Shown in pieces: positions 45,099-62,033 of a stretch of DNA of 64,000 bases. This DNA comes from Gemmiger gallinarum (GTDB lineage Bacteria; Bacillota; Clostridia; Oscillospirales; Ruminococcaceae): assembly GCF_014982805.1 (NCBI RefSeq), contig NZ_JADCKC010000001.1:806001-870000 (forward strand), written 5' to 3'. A program made the translations under genes and the position numbers. Each line of letters starts with the position of its first letter. Within the stretch, counting starts at the first letter, position 1. The notes beneath the pieces are model-generated. The model was not told the DNA's origin and ran no database searches. It saw only the letters and a program-made list of their open reading frames with translations.

Positions 45099-45212
45099 CT
45101 TTCTTCCCTCCTTCACATAAATGATATCATCGGTACTCGAAAGTTAAGAAACTCCCGTAAGGCCACAAGAAAAGTCATTGCTGACCCATCTTAATGGCGA
45201 AAAGATGTTTCC

Positions 45213-45638
45213 TTACTTCTTGGCACCGGCCTTGGGACGCTTCGCGCCGTATTTGCTGCGGGCCTGGTTGCGGTTGGCAACGCCCTGCGTGTCCAGAGTG
45301 CCGCGGATGATGTGGTAACGCACACCGGGCAGGTCCTTGACACGGCCGCCGCGGATCAGAACGACGCTGTGCTCCTGCAGGTTATGGCCGATACCGGGAA
45401 TGTAAGAGGTGACCTCGATACCATTCGTGAGGCGGACACGGGCAACTTTACGCAGAGCAGAGTTCGGCTTCTTGGGGGTCATGGTACGGACAGCAGTGCA
45501 GACGCCGCGCTTCTGGGGGCTGTTCAGATTGGTGTACTGCTTCTTCTGGGAGTTGTAGCTCTTGAGAAGAGCAGGCGCGGTGCTTTTCTTGACCAGGACC
45601 TCACGGCCTTTGCGTACGAGCTGGTTAAAAGTAGGCAT
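45213..45638 (-). CDS. rpsL: 30S ribosomal protein S12
   Basis: A 141-residue protein at the decoding centre. [20 protein letters not shown] contains the streptomycin-related lysine in its sensitive (Lys) form, and the second loop, [10 protein letters not shown], is also unmodified. It leads rpsL-rpsG-fusA-tuf behind a strong promoter. AAAGGAG precedes the ATG. The gap to rpsG is 114 bases. Confidence 0.98.
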   Translation of the reverse strand: MPTFNQLVRKGREVLVKKSTAPALLKSYNSQKKQYTNLNSPQKRGVCTAVRTMTPKKPNSALRKVARVRLTNGIEVTSYIPGIGHNLQEHSVVLIRGGRVKDLPGVRYHIIRGTLDTQGVANRNQARSKYGAKRPKAGAKK

Positions 45639-45728
45639 TTCTTTTCTCCTTTCTTTCGTATTCGCGCGGTCTTAAGCGAGTGTATCTGCCGAAAAACGGC
45701 GCAATACGCCCCGACCGACGCAAGAATT

Positions 45729-45757
45729 ATTGTAAGGGATGGGACACGCCTTGTCAA
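45729..45757 (-). promoter_or_regulatory. Promoter of the str operon (rpsL-rpsG-fusA-tuf)
   Basis: On the minus strand, a perfect TTGACA (45757-45752), 17-base spacer and TACAAT (45734-45729). The leader is about 85 bases. Confidence 0.85.
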
Positions 45758-45787
45758 GAGTATTCACAAAAAAACAGCGAAAAAATC

Positions 45788-45820
45788 GTGTAAAACAGAG
45801 ATTTTCTTTTTCTCTTACAC
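45788..45820 (-). terminator. Probable terminator of pepF
   Basis: GTGTAA and its complement TTACAC close an imperfect AT-rich hairpin at 45788-45820, followed on the minus strand by two T-rich runs. It lies just before the str promoter. Confidence 0.6.
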
Positions 45821-45844
45821 TGTCTTGACAGGTACGTGGCCGTT

Positions 45845-47653
45845 TCAGGCATTCTGCATGCGGGCGAGGGTGGCCTCGGCGTCGTCCAGAATGCGTTCAA
45901 ACTTGCACAGGGCAGCGTCCACGGGGGCCGGGGTGGTCAGGTCCACGCCGGCGTGGCGCAGCTCATCCAGCGGGTAGGCGCTGCCGCCCATGGACAGGAA
46001 TTCCAGATACCGCTTGACGGCAGGCTCGCCTTCGTTGAGGATAGCCTCGCTGAGGGCCACGGCGGTGGAGTAGCCGGTGGCGTATTTGTAGACGTAGAAC
46101 GGACGGTAGAAGTGCGGGATGCGTGCCCACTCGTACTGGACCTCGTCGTCAACCACAAGCTCGGGTCCGAAGTAGTCCACGATCAGGCGGCGGTACAGCG
46201 CGTTGAGGGCAGCGGGATTGAGGGCCTCTCCCCGCTCGGCCATGGCGTGGGCCTCGCGCTCGAACTCGGCGAACATGACCTGACGATAGACGGTGCCCTT
46301 GAAGTTTTCCAGATACTGGTTGAGCAGACGCAGGCGGGCCTGGGGCTCCTGCTCATCCTTGAGCAGCTGCTCGATCATCAGGTTCTCGTTGACGGTGGAG
46401 GCGACCTCCGCCACAAAGAGGGTGTAGTTGGAATACTGGGCGGGCTGGTTCTGCCTGGTATACCAGCTGTGCATGGAGTGGCCCATCTCATGAGCGATGG
46501 TGGAGACACTGTCCAGGGTGCCGGTGAAGTTGGTCATGATATAGGGGTCGGAGTCGTAGGTGCCGGAGGAGTAGGCGCCGCCGCTCTTGCCGCGGTTGGG
46601 GAACACGTCGATCCAGCGGTCGGCATAGGCCTTCTTGACCTGGTTGACGTACTCCTCTCCCAGAGGCGCCACGGCGTCCAGCACCATCTGCTGGGCCTGG
46701 GGATAGGTGTAGCTGGCGCTGCTTTCGGAGACGAGGGGCGCGTAAACATCATAGTAGTGCAGCTCGTCCACGCCCAGGATCTTCTTGCGCAGGGCAACGT
46801 AGCGGTACATGGCGGGCAGATGCTTGCGCACCGTCTCCACCAGGTTGTCGTAGACCGACACGGGGATGTTCTCCCCTGCCATGGACATGGCGCGGGAGGA
46901 CTCGTAGTGACGGGCCTTGGCCTCCACCACGGCAGCCTTCACGTTGGCGGAATAGGTGGCGCCGAAGGTGTTGATGTGCTGGCGGTAGCCCTTGTAGAAG
47001 CTGCGGAAGGAGTTTTCCCGCAGGGTGCGGTCGTCGGAAGACTGGAGCAGGATATAGTTGGAGCCGGTGACCTCCACCTCCTCGCCCTTGCCGTCCTTGA
47101 CGGAGTCAAAGACCAGGTCGGCATCCTGCAGGTTGTCCGAGATCTCGCCGGGCGCGGAGAGGACCTCGCCCATGCTGGCCAGCAGCTGTTCCTCGGCAGC
47201 GGAGAGGGTGTGGGGCTTGCGGCGCAGCAGGTCGCCGAAGGCAAAGCGGTAGGGCTCCATCTGGTCATCGGCCAGGATGGCGTTGAGGGTCTCCTCCGGC
47301 AGGGCCAGGATCTCCGGCTCGGCAAAGGCGGTGACCTCGCCGGCATGGACATACTTGGCCATGGCGCGGGCGTACATCCGCTGGGCGTCCTCGGCGCGGG
47401 TATCCTCGCTGCGGCGCAGAGAGCTGTAGCAGAAAAGATTGCTCAGCTTGCGGTCGAGGGCAGTGGAGGCATCCAGCCAGGCGCGGATGGTGGCGGCGTC
47501 TTTCAGCTTGCCCGCATAGGCGGCCATGGCGTCGATGTCTGCATCGACTTCATTCAGGGCTTTCTCCCAGGCGGCATCATCAGCGTACATCCGGGTCAGA
47601 TCCCACTTGTACTGTTCCTCGATCTGGGAACGCTCTTTCAGTGCTTCAGGCAT
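45845..47653 (-). CDS. pepF: Oligoendopeptidase F (M3 family)
   Basis: A 602-residue zinc metallopeptidase that trims short peptides in the cytoplasm. The zinc site is TIAHEMGHSMHSW (HEMGH at about residue 384), with the downstream Glu ligand in TLFVAEVASTVNE. A long N-terminal helical part and a C-terminal conserved FGPELVVDDEVQYEWARIPH match PepF of about 600 residues. It sits between rpoC and rpsL with its own AAAAGGAG start and is not obviously functionally tied to either neighbour. Confidence 0.95.
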   Translation of the reverse strand: MPEALKERSQIEEQYKWDLTRMYADDAAWEKALNEVDADIDAMAAYAGKLKDAATIRAWLDASTALDRKLSNLFCYSSLRRSEDTRAEDAQRMYARAMAKYVHAGEVTAFAEPEILALPEETLNAILADDQMEPYRFAFGDLLRRKPHTLSAAEEQLLASMGEVLSAPGEISDNLQDADLVFDSVKDGKGEEVEVTGSNYILLQSSDDRTLRENSFRSFYKGYRQHINTFGATYSANVKAAVVEAKARHYESSRAMSMAGENIPVSVYDNLVETVRKHLPAMYRYVALRKKILGVDELHYYDVYAPLVSESSASYTYPQAQQMVLDAVAPLGEEYVNQVKKAYADRWIDVFPNRGKSGGAYSSGTYDSDPYIMTNFTGTLDSVSTIAHEMGHSMHSWYTRQNQPAQYSNYTLFVAEVASTVNENLMIEQLLKDEQEPQARLRLLNQYLENFKGTVYRQVMFAEFEREAHAMAERGEALNPAALNALYRRLIVDYFGPELVVDDEVQYEWARIPHFYRPFYVYKYATGYSTAVALSEAILNEGEPAVKRYLEFLSMGGSAYPLDELRHAGVDLTTPAPVDAALCKFERILDDAEATLARMQNA

Positions 47654-47850
47654 ATTCGATTTCGCTCCTTTTGTTGTGAATTTACTCTATTACATATAAA
47701 TGTAAGCAAAGTTCAGGGCTGCGGTCCGGAACCGGAGATGGGCAGGCCTCTCCCCCGCTCCCGGTACACCACTTCACACGGCAAGGCAACCAGACTCATT
47801 GTACATCATTTCCCACAAAAAGGAAAGGGATTCGCTCCCCTGCAAAAAAA

Positions 47851-47888
47851 TCCCGCCCCAGCGGGCCGTTTGGCTCACTGGGACGGGA
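47851..47888 (-). terminator. Terminator of rpoBC
   Basis: An 11-bp GC-rich stem (47851-47861 with 47878-47888) with seven T on the minus strand, 20 bases past the rpoC stop. The rest of the 256-base gap to pepF shows only a ribosome binding site. Confidence 0.9.
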
Positions 47889-47909
47889 TGGGGTTACGGG
47901 GATAAGCGC

Positions 47910-51482
<3,573 letters not shown>

Positions 51483-51532
51483 TCAGCGAACCCTCTCATT
51501 TCACTCAAGACTCATAGCGGAAACTGCGGCGC

Positions 51533-55360
<3,828 letters not shown>

Positions 55361-55523
55361 AAAATGCAACCACTCCTATTCTCAAGATTGACAAACTTGG
55401 CAAAGCACTTTCAAAACCGTCCTCCATGCTGGAAATCTTCGTCGTTTTTCACAAACTTTTCGATTCTGCTTGCACAGTCAACTGTCTTTAGGGCGCTCTA
55501 TTCCATTTTTGTGATACTAAGAC

Positions 55524-55552
55524 AGTATACGCCCCTCAGGCCTTATTGTCAA
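55524..55552 (-). promoter_or_regulatory. Promoter of rpoBC
   Basis: On the minus strand, a perfect TTGACA (55552-55547), 17-base spacer and TATACT (55529-55524). The leader is about 155 bases. Confidence 0.88.
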
Positions 55553-55590
55553 GCGGTTTTTCGGCATTTCGGCGGCATTTTTTGCGTCAT

Positions 55591-55619
55591 TTGAAACACC
55601 CGGGTCAGTGTAATATAAT
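55591..55619 (+). promoter_or_regulatory. Divergent plus-strand promoter opposite rpoB
   Basis: TTGAAA (55591-55596), 17-base spacer and a perfect TATAAT (55614-55619). TTGACA repeats 65 and 128 bases further on (55656, 55719), each with weaker -10s. No plus-strand gene follows. Confidence 0.65.
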
Positions 55620-55625
55620 TGGTGA

Positions 55626-55915
55626 TTTTGCCGTGCAGGGGGGCAAAAAACGCTCTTGACAAATCCGTCCGGGCCCGGCGGTATGGTCATTTTGGCAAAA
55701 GCTGGGATTCCATGCCGCTTGACAAACTTCCCGCAATGTGGTAGCAGTCACCCCCGCTTTCTGCCGACCCGCAGGCCAGATACAGGGTATGGAACAATCG
55801 TTTTCCGCTTTCTCCCGTGAGGCGCCCCGCCCTGTCGGATGTTACGGGAACCGGTTGGCGTCCTTGCAAAAAGCCGCCCCCCTTCCCTCTTCGCTTGCCG
55901 CCGGGGCACAAAAAG
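55626..55915 (+). other. Non-coding stretch between rpoB and rpoD; possible small RNA
   Basis: No convincing protein gene on either strand. Downstream of the plus-strand promoters are hairpin arms ACAGGG/CCCTGT (55782 and 55830) and TCCCGTGA/TTACGGGA (about 55813 and 55841). The GC-rich hairpin at 55916-55954 could end a plus-strand transcript. It matches no RNA family I know by eye, including tmRNA, RNase P or SRP RNA. Confidence 0.35.
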
Positions 55916-55960
55916 CGGCAGCCGCCGCCCGCGGTCTGCGGGGCAGCGGCTGCCGGTATT
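55911..55960. terminator. Terminator of the dgt-dnaG-rpoD operon
   Basis: A very stable GC-rich stem (55916-55932 with 55937-55954) with a T run on the minus strand. The plus side has TATTTTCTTG, so it may act both ways. Confidence 0.85.
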
Positions 55961-55997
55961 TTCTTGTTATGGGAAAAGGCCTCGGGCTTTGCCGGGA

Positions 55998-57092
<1,095 letters not shown>

Positions 57093-57179
57093 AAGTAAGT
57101 TCTCCTTTGGATTGATTTTACCCGGATGGGTTTCCCTTGCGGCAAGGGCCGCTTGGATAGTATTGCTTGTTTTGCCGGG

Positions 57180-58958
57180 CTATTGCCTGGGCTCCTGGGA
57201 TGCAGTTTTTTCCTTTGCGATGGAATTGAACAGCTGCCGGAATTCCTCATCGTTCAGTTTGCCCGCCTGGGCGCTCTTGGGCGTGGCCTGACGGATGCGT
57301 TCCAGATACATGTCGATATCCCGCCGGGAGGGAGTCAAGTCGATGTTCTGGGCCAGCACCATGGACAGCTGGGGCACCACGCCCTCGCTGACCAGGGGAC
57401 CGATGGAGGTCAGGTTGACAGGGGTGCCGCTGTCGGCACACTGCCAGATGGCCCGGCAGGCCTCCTGCATTTCAGGCAGGATCAGGTCCTCCGCCTGAAT
57501 ATGCTGGCGGATATAGGGGATGGTATCGGGATTTTTCAGCATGGCAGCCACCAGCTGACGGCCTGCGCTGGCCGCGCCCAGGGCTGCGTCGCCGCCCTTG
57601 TCGTAGGGCACCCGGATGGAGGCGGCGATCCCCTCCCCTGCCAGAGCCCGCTGTTCCCGGCGGCGGGCTTTGCGCCCCGCCGTGCGCATGGCGGTGTTGA
57701 GCTGGTTGAGGATGGCCGTCTTGGAGACGCCGGTCTCCTCCGCGATGCGCCCTGCGTAAACATCCCGGGCGGTGGGGCTGACGCCGTCGGCCAGAATGTC
57801 CAGGGCACGGCGGATGTATTCCAGCCGTCCGTCGTCCGACTTGAGGTCGAACTGCCTCCTGCATTTGGCCAGGGCAAACTCGGTGGGATTGGCGGTGCCG
57901 TTGAGCAGGGCATCAAACCGGTCCCGGCCGTATTTTTTGATGAACTCGTCGGGGTCCTTGGCGCCGGGGATGGAGAGCACCGTCACCCGCACCGGGCTGT
58001 TGGCGAACAGCCCCAGACTGCGCTCGGTGGCTTTCTGGCCCGCCTCGTCCGAGTCGTAGCTCAAGACCACCTCGTCGGCATACTCGCTCAGCAGCTTGAC
58101 CTGCTCCGCCGTCAGGGCGGTGCCGCAGGCGCAGACCGCCGTATCGAATCCCGCCTCGTGCATGCTGATGACATCCATGTAGCCCTCGCAGAGGATGTAC
58201 CGCTTGCTGGGCGACTTTTTCGCCACGTTGAGGGCGAACAGGGTGCGGGATTTCTTGTAGACCAGCGTCTCGGGGCTGTTGATGTACTTGGGCTTGGAGT
58301 CGTCCAGCACACGGCCGCCGAAGGCGATGATGTTGCCCCGCACGTCAATGATGGGCACCATGACCCGGTGGCGGAAGATATCGTAAAGGTTGCCCTTGGC
58401 GCTGCGCTTGACCAGACCGGAATCTTCCAGCTCCGGCTCAGTGAAGCCCCGGCGCTTGAGGTAGTGGATCAGCCCGCTGAAGCTGTCCGGGGCATACCCC
58501 AGACCAAAGCGCCGGATGGCCGCATCGGACAGTCCGCGCTTCTGCTTCCAGTAGCCCCGGGCGGCGTTGGCCTCCGGGGTGGGGGCGTTGAGCTGCTCAA
58601 AGAAGTAGCGCGCCGCGCAGCGGTTGATCTCCAGCAGACGGCTGCGGCGGCGGGTCTCCTGATCCTCCTCCTCGGGCAGAGGCATGCCCGCCCGGGAGGC
58701 CAGCTGCTTGACTGCCTCCACATAACCCAGGTTGGAGATCTTGCGCACAAAGGTGATGACATCGCCCCCCGCGCCGCAGCCAAAGCAGTAAAAGCTCTGG
58801 GTCTCGGGGTAGACGACAAAGGAAGGCGTCTTTTCGGTATGGAAGGGGCACAACCCGGTACAGGTGCGCCCGCGATGCCGCAGCTGCACATACTGCTGTA
58901 CCACTTCGGTGATGTCGTTGCGGCGGACGACCTCCTGAATATATTCCTGCGGAATCAA
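57180..58958 (-). CDS. dnaG: DNA primase
   Basis: A 592-residue primase that lays RNA primers for DNA replication. The N-terminal CHC2 zinc finger reads CTGLCPFHTEKTPSF, with FYCFGCGAGGD completing the four ligands. The catalytic core has RYILCEGYMDVISMHEAGF and VLSYDSDEAGQKA (TOPRIM Glu and Asp-x-Asp). A divergent C-terminal helicase-binding domain follows. TTG 58958 is preferred: it gives the usual MIPQEYIQEVVRRNDI start and lies just after GAGG. The GTG at 58967 overlaps that site. It lies between dgt and rpoD. Confidence 0.96.
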   Translation of the reverse strand: MIPQEYIQEVVRRNDITEVVQQYVQLRHRGRTCTGLCPFHTEKTPSFVVYPETQSFYCFGCGAGGDVITFVRKISNLGYVEAVKQLASRAGMPLPEEEDQETRRRSRLLEINRCAARYFFEQLNAPTPEANAARGYWKQKRGLSDAAIRRFGLGYAPDSFSGLIHYLKRRGFTEPELEDSGLVKRSAKGNLYDIFRHRVMVPIIDVRGNIIAFGGRVLDDSKPKYINSPETLVYKKSRTLFALNVAKKSPSKRYILCEGYMDVISMHEAGFDTAVCACGTALTAEQVKLLSEYADEVVLSYDSDEAGQKATERSLGLFANSPVRVTVLSIPGAKDPDEFIKKYGRDRFDALLNGTANPTEFALAKCRRQFDLKSDDGRLEYIRRALDILADGVSPTARDVYAGRIAEETGVSKTAILNQLNTAMRTAGRKARRREQRALAGEGIAASIRVPYDKGGDAALGAASAGRQLVAAMLKNPDTIPYIRQHIQAEDLILPEMQEACRAIWQCADSGTPVNLTSIGPLVSEGVVPQLSMVLAQNIDLTPSRRDIDMYLERIRQATPKSAQAGKLNDEEFRQLFNSIAKEKTASQEPRQ

Positions 58959-58997
58959 TGCGGGCACCTCTTTTGCCGTGTTTTGTCAGCGGGACGG

Positions 58998-59999
58998 TTA
59001 CAGCACCGCCCACTTTTTGGGAACGAACAGCTCCTCGAACAGGTTGGTGGCGAACTCATCGCTCATGCCGCTGATGTAGTCGGCCACCGCCCGGTCAATG
59101 CCTTCGTTAAAAGCGATCTGGATATAAAAGTTGGGCATCAGGTCGGGCTCGGCGCTCAGCCGCTCATACAGCGCCCCCACCAGCTTGTCCACCTTTTTTT
59201 CCTCCCGCTTGGCCTCCTTGTCCACATAGACAGTGGCGTACATGAAGTCCTTGAGGGTATTGTAGGCCCCCTCCACCTCGGGGGAAAACTGCATGGTATT
59301 GCGGGGGCTGTGCTGTACCAGGTCGGTGATCATGGTGGTGATGCGCCGGGACTTGGTATTGCCCAGCACCCGGATGGCTTCGGCAGGCAGGGCGGCAGGG
59401 TCCAGCACCCCGGCCGAGATGGCGTCCTCAATATCGTGATTCAGGAAGGCAATGTGATCGGCGATACGGACGGTGCGGCCCTCCATGGTGCGGGCCCATG
59501 TCCCCCGGGTGTGGGTGACGATGCCGTTGCGGACCTCCCACGAGAGGTTGAGGCCCTCTCCTTCCTTTTCCAGGAAATCCACCACCCGCAGGCTCTGCTG
59601 ATAGTGGGCAAAGCCGCCGGGGCAGAGATTGTTCAGAGCCCTCTCCCCCGCATGTCCGAAGGGCGTGTGCCCCAGATCATGACCCAGGGCAATGGCCTCG
59701 GTGAGGTCCTCGTTCAGGCGCAGGGCCCGGGCGATGGTGCGGGCGATCTGGCTGACTTCCAGCGTGTGGGTCAGGCGGGTGCGGTAGTGGTCCCCTTCCG
59801 GCGAGAGAAAGACCTGGGTCTTCTGCTTGAGGCGGCGAAAGGCCTTGGAATGCAGGATGCGGTCCCGGTCCCGCTGAAAGCAGGGGCGCATGGGATCGGC
59901 CGGTTCGGGTTTGCGGCGGCCGCGGCTCTTCTCGCTGAGGGCGGCATACCGGCTCAGGGACAGGCGTTCCAGTGTCTCGGTCTGTTCGCGGATGGTCAT
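58998..59999 (-). CDS. dgt: dGTP triphosphohydrolase-like HD-domain protein
   Basis: A 333-residue HD-superfamily dNTP triphosphohydrolase of the shorter Firmicute type. RLTHTLEVSQIARTIARAL and ALGHDLGHTPFGHAGE carry the His and His-Asp metal ligands, and a later DHIAFLNHDIEDA provides the last Asp. It may remove excess or damaged deoxynucleotides. It leads the dgt-dnaG-rpoD operon; that order is common in Clostridia. ATG 59999 is chosen for AAAGGAGA ten bases upstream; an upstream in-frame start is not supported. Confidence 0.92.
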   Translation of the reverse strand: MTIREQTETLERLSLSRYAALSEKSRGRRKPEPADPMRPCFQRDRDRILHSKAFRRLKQKTQVFLSPEGDHYRTRLTHTLEVSQIARTIARALRLNEDLTEAIALGHDLGHTPFGHAGERALNNLCPGGFAHYQQSLRVVDFLEKEGEGLNLSWEVRNGIVTHTRGTWARTMEGRTVRIADHIAFLNHDIEDAISAGVLDPAALPAEAIRVLGNTKSRRITTMITDLVQHSPRNTMQFSPEVEGAYNTLKDFMYATVYVDKEAKREEKKVDKLVGALYERLSAEPDLMPNFYIQIAFNEGIDRAVADYISGMSDEFATNLFEELFVPKKWAVL

Positions 60000-60127
60000 G
60001 GGGCAACGGTCTCCTTTCCCGGGCATGATGCACCGGTTTTATCTATCCCGGCTAATTTTACGTCCTCATTTTATAAATACGATAAAAAATGGGAAAACAC
60101 TTCTTTTCCACACAAAAAACACAAAAA

Positions 60128-60150
60128 GCCGTCCGGAGGGCGGCAATCGG
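60128..60150 (-). terminator. Terminator of the yigZ-like gene
   Basis: A short stem (60128-60144) with TTTTTG on the minus strand beyond it, 50 bases past the stop codon. Confidence 0.6.
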
Positions 60151-60193
60151 GGGAAAAGCGCCGGCTTTTCTGCCGTTTTTCCCCCTTCCTGTA

Positions 60194-60814
60194 TCAGAAG
60201 GGCGCGTACTCGGGCGGGGAGACCTGGATCTGCGCCGATCCCCGGGAAAGCTCCCGCAGCGCACCGAGGAGCTCGCCCTCAGTGCCGGCGGGCATCTTCC
60301 AGCACAGGGTCACGGCATCGTCGAACTCCGGCTGGTCACACTTGCCCCCTGCCGCCAGGATCAGCCGCTGGGCCTGCTCAAACAGGCTGTAGGGCAGCCG
60401 CACCCGGCAGGCGACCACCTCCCGCATGGTGACGATCTCGGCCCGTGCCAAAGCCCCCGATGCCGCCGCGGTGTAGGCCCGCACCAGGCCGCCGGTGCCC
60501 AGCAGGATACCGCCGAAATACCGCGTCACCACCACGATGACATCGGACAGCCCCGCGTGGCCGATGGCCTCCAGTACCGGGGTGCCCGCCGTCTTGGCCG
60601 GTTCCCCGTCGTCGGAATAGCGGGAGCGGCCGCCCTCCCGCAGAACGTAGGCGTAGACATTGTGGCGGGCGGTGCGGTTCTCGGCCCGGACGCGGGACAA
60701 AACCGCCAGGGCCTTTTCCTCGGTGTCTGCAAAGGCGGCCAGGCCGATGAACCGGCTGCGCTTCTCCTCATATTCAAAGGTCGAGGTGCCTGAGATGGTA
60801 CGGTATTCGGCCAT
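60194..60814 (-). CDS. YigZ/IMPACT family protein
   Basis: A 206-residue protein of the YigZ (UPF0029, IMPACT-like) family. YAYVLREGGRSRYSDDGEPAKTAG and VTRYFGGILLGTGGLVRAYT are the family signatures. The C-terminal ferredoxin-like half (about 135-206) matches the typical two-domain form. No enzyme activity is established; the yeast/mammal relatives modulate translation control via Gcn1. ATG 60814 follows AGGGGAG at five bases, and the gene runs downstream of rpmE with its own terminator. Confidence 0.9.
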   Translation of the reverse strand: MAEYRTISGTSTFEYEEKRSRFIGLAAFADTEEKALAVLSRVRAENRTARHNVYAYVLREGGRSRYSDDGEPAKTAGTPVLEAIGHAGLSDVIVVVTRYFGGILLGTGGLVRAYTAAASGALARAEIVTMREVVACRVRLPYSLFEQAQRLILAAGGKCDQPEFDDAVTLCWKMPAGTEGELLGALRELSRGSAQIQVSPPEYAPF

Positions 60815-60856
60815 AGGACTCCCCTTTCCGGCCGCCGGGCGGCCGCACGCGAAAAA

Positions 60857-60890
60857 GCGGTGCTGCGGACGTTTCCATCCGCGGCACCGC
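60857..60890 (-). terminator. Terminator of rpmE
   Basis: GCGGTGC-TGCGGA and its complement (60857-60890) with TTTTTCGC on the minus strand, 15 bases past the rpmE stop. Confidence 0.85.
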
Positions 60891-60904
60891 CGCAAAATGC
60901 TTTG

Positions 60905-61108
60905 TTATTTGCCCAGGTTGTAACGGCGCTTGAAGCGCTCGACACGTCCGCCGGTATCGACGAGCTTCTGCTTGCCGGTATAGAACGGGTGGCACTTGCT
61001 GCAAACTTCAACACGGATCTCCGGCTTGGTGGAGCGGGTCTTGATGACGTTGCCGCAGGCGCAGGTAATGGTGCAATCCACGTACTTGGGATGAATGCCT
61101 TCCTTCAT
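60905..61108 (-). CDS. rpmE: 50S ribosomal protein L31 (zinc-binding, C+ form)
   Basis: A 67-residue bL31 with all four zinc cysteines: TCACGN (Cys16, Cys18) and [12 protein letters not shown] (Cys36, Cys39). It is the zinc-containing C+ paralogue, not the YtiA/C- form induced by zinc shortage. AGGTGAAATGAA precedes the ATG. It is transcribed alone from a strong promoter 135 bases upstream. Confidence 0.96.
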   Translation of the reverse strand: MKEGIHPKYVDCTITCACGNVIKTRSTKPEIRVEVCSKCHPFYTGKQKLVDTGGRVERFKRRYNLGK

Positions 61109-61243
61109 TTCATTTCACCTCTTTCTCGATCATGATAACGGGAGCCATACTTGATATATGTGCTCATCACAATCTTCGAATTTCGGCTACCAGCATACGC
61201 CATCCTGTGCGAACGGAGCAGCCTTCTGAACGATTGCCAGAAT

Positions 61244-61272
61244 ATTTTATCAGACATTCTTTCCCTTGTCAA
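61244..61272 (-). promoter_or_regulatory. Promoter of rpmE
   Basis: On the minus strand, a perfect TTGACA (61272-61267), 17-base spacer and TAAAAT (61249-61244). The leader of about 130 bases is long for one small gene. Confidence 0.8.
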
Positions 61273-61301
61273 GCAAAAATCCTTTGCATCCGGACGCAGG
61301 C

Positions 61302-61877
61302 TCACACCCCGTCCCGCACACTGCGGCGCAGGCGGCTGAGGGTGACGGGATTCATGCCCAGATAAGACGCGATGTACTTGTTGCTGACCTTGTCGGCCAG
61401 GCCGGGGAACTTTTTGAGGAACCACTCATACCGCTGCATGGCCGTGCACTGGTAAACCATCACCTTGAGTTCCCATTGGGAGGCAAGCGCATCGGTCAGC
61501 AGTTTGTTGTAAAGGACCAGCAATTCCGGGTACTTCCGCATCATTGCCGTCAGCTGTCTGGTGGGGATAGCCATGATCTTTCCTGCTGTCATCATCTCGA
61601 TGCTGATTTTGGCCGGACTTTCAAACCCAAAGCTTGCCATGGCCGCCGTTCCGGGCCGGAAGCCGATGCAATCGGTAATTTCTTTTCCGTTGATATCCAG
61701 GAAAGAACCGCGAAAGACACCTTCCATCAAAAATACGATCCGCGTCTGAGGTTCGCCCGCACGGATGAGCACTGTCCCTTTCGATACGTTCTCAATCACC
61801 GCCGCATCGTTGATCTCCCGCAAAATTTCTGGATTTTTGATTCCGTAAATCGTCGAGCAGAATAAACTTGCGTCCAT
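61302..61877 (-). CDS. Crp/Fnr-family transcriptional regulator
   Basis: A 191-residue regulator with an N-terminal cyclic-nucleotide-binding-type beta barrel (about 15-120) and a short C-terminal helix-turn-helix (SNKYIASYLGMNPVTLSRLRR). It lacks the cysteine set of Fnr iron-sulfur sensors and the full cAMP pocket signature, so the effector is not predictable. AGGAGGG lies five bases before the ATG. No operon partner; the target is unknown, though the 440-residue surface gene starts nearby on the same strand. Confidence 0.87.
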   Translation of the reverse strand: MDASLFCSTIYGIKNPEILREINDAAVIENVSKGTVLIRAGEPQTRIVFLMEGVFRGSFLDINGKEITDCIGFRPGTAAMASFGFESPAKISIEMMTAGKIMAIPTRQLTAMMRKYPELLVLYNKLLTDALASQWELKVMVYQCTAMQRYEWFLKKFPGLADKVSNKYIASYLGMNPVTLSRLRRSVRDGV

Positions 61878-61930
61878 GCGCTCCCTCCTGTTTCAGGCTC
61901 TATGAATCGCGTATGTCCATGCATGTTATG

Positions 61931-61936
61931 TATTAT
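61931..61936 (-). promoter_or_regulatory. -10 element of the Crp/Fnr regulator gene
   Basis: A perfect TATAAT (61936-61931, minus strand) in an AT-rich gap, about 55 bases before the start. The -35 is weak. Confidence 0.45.
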
Positions 61937-62033
61937 ATTTATTTTTGACAAACTTTGCATTAGCCTGTGTTAATTTTTTTCAGTTGAGCGCGTATTGTAC
62001 AATTTGGTGCCGCCGTGCCGGCTCTTTTGCCGT

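Noticed and set aside
57126-60392. A 1088-residue plus-strand frame opposite dnaG and dgt
   Set aside because: It runs through two separate, well-supported genes and their gap, with no motif of its own.
61105-61425. A 106-residue minus-strand frame ending at the rpmE start
   Set aside because: It spans the rpmE promoter and the end of the Crp/Fnr gene; it looks like leader sequence read in frame, not a gene.
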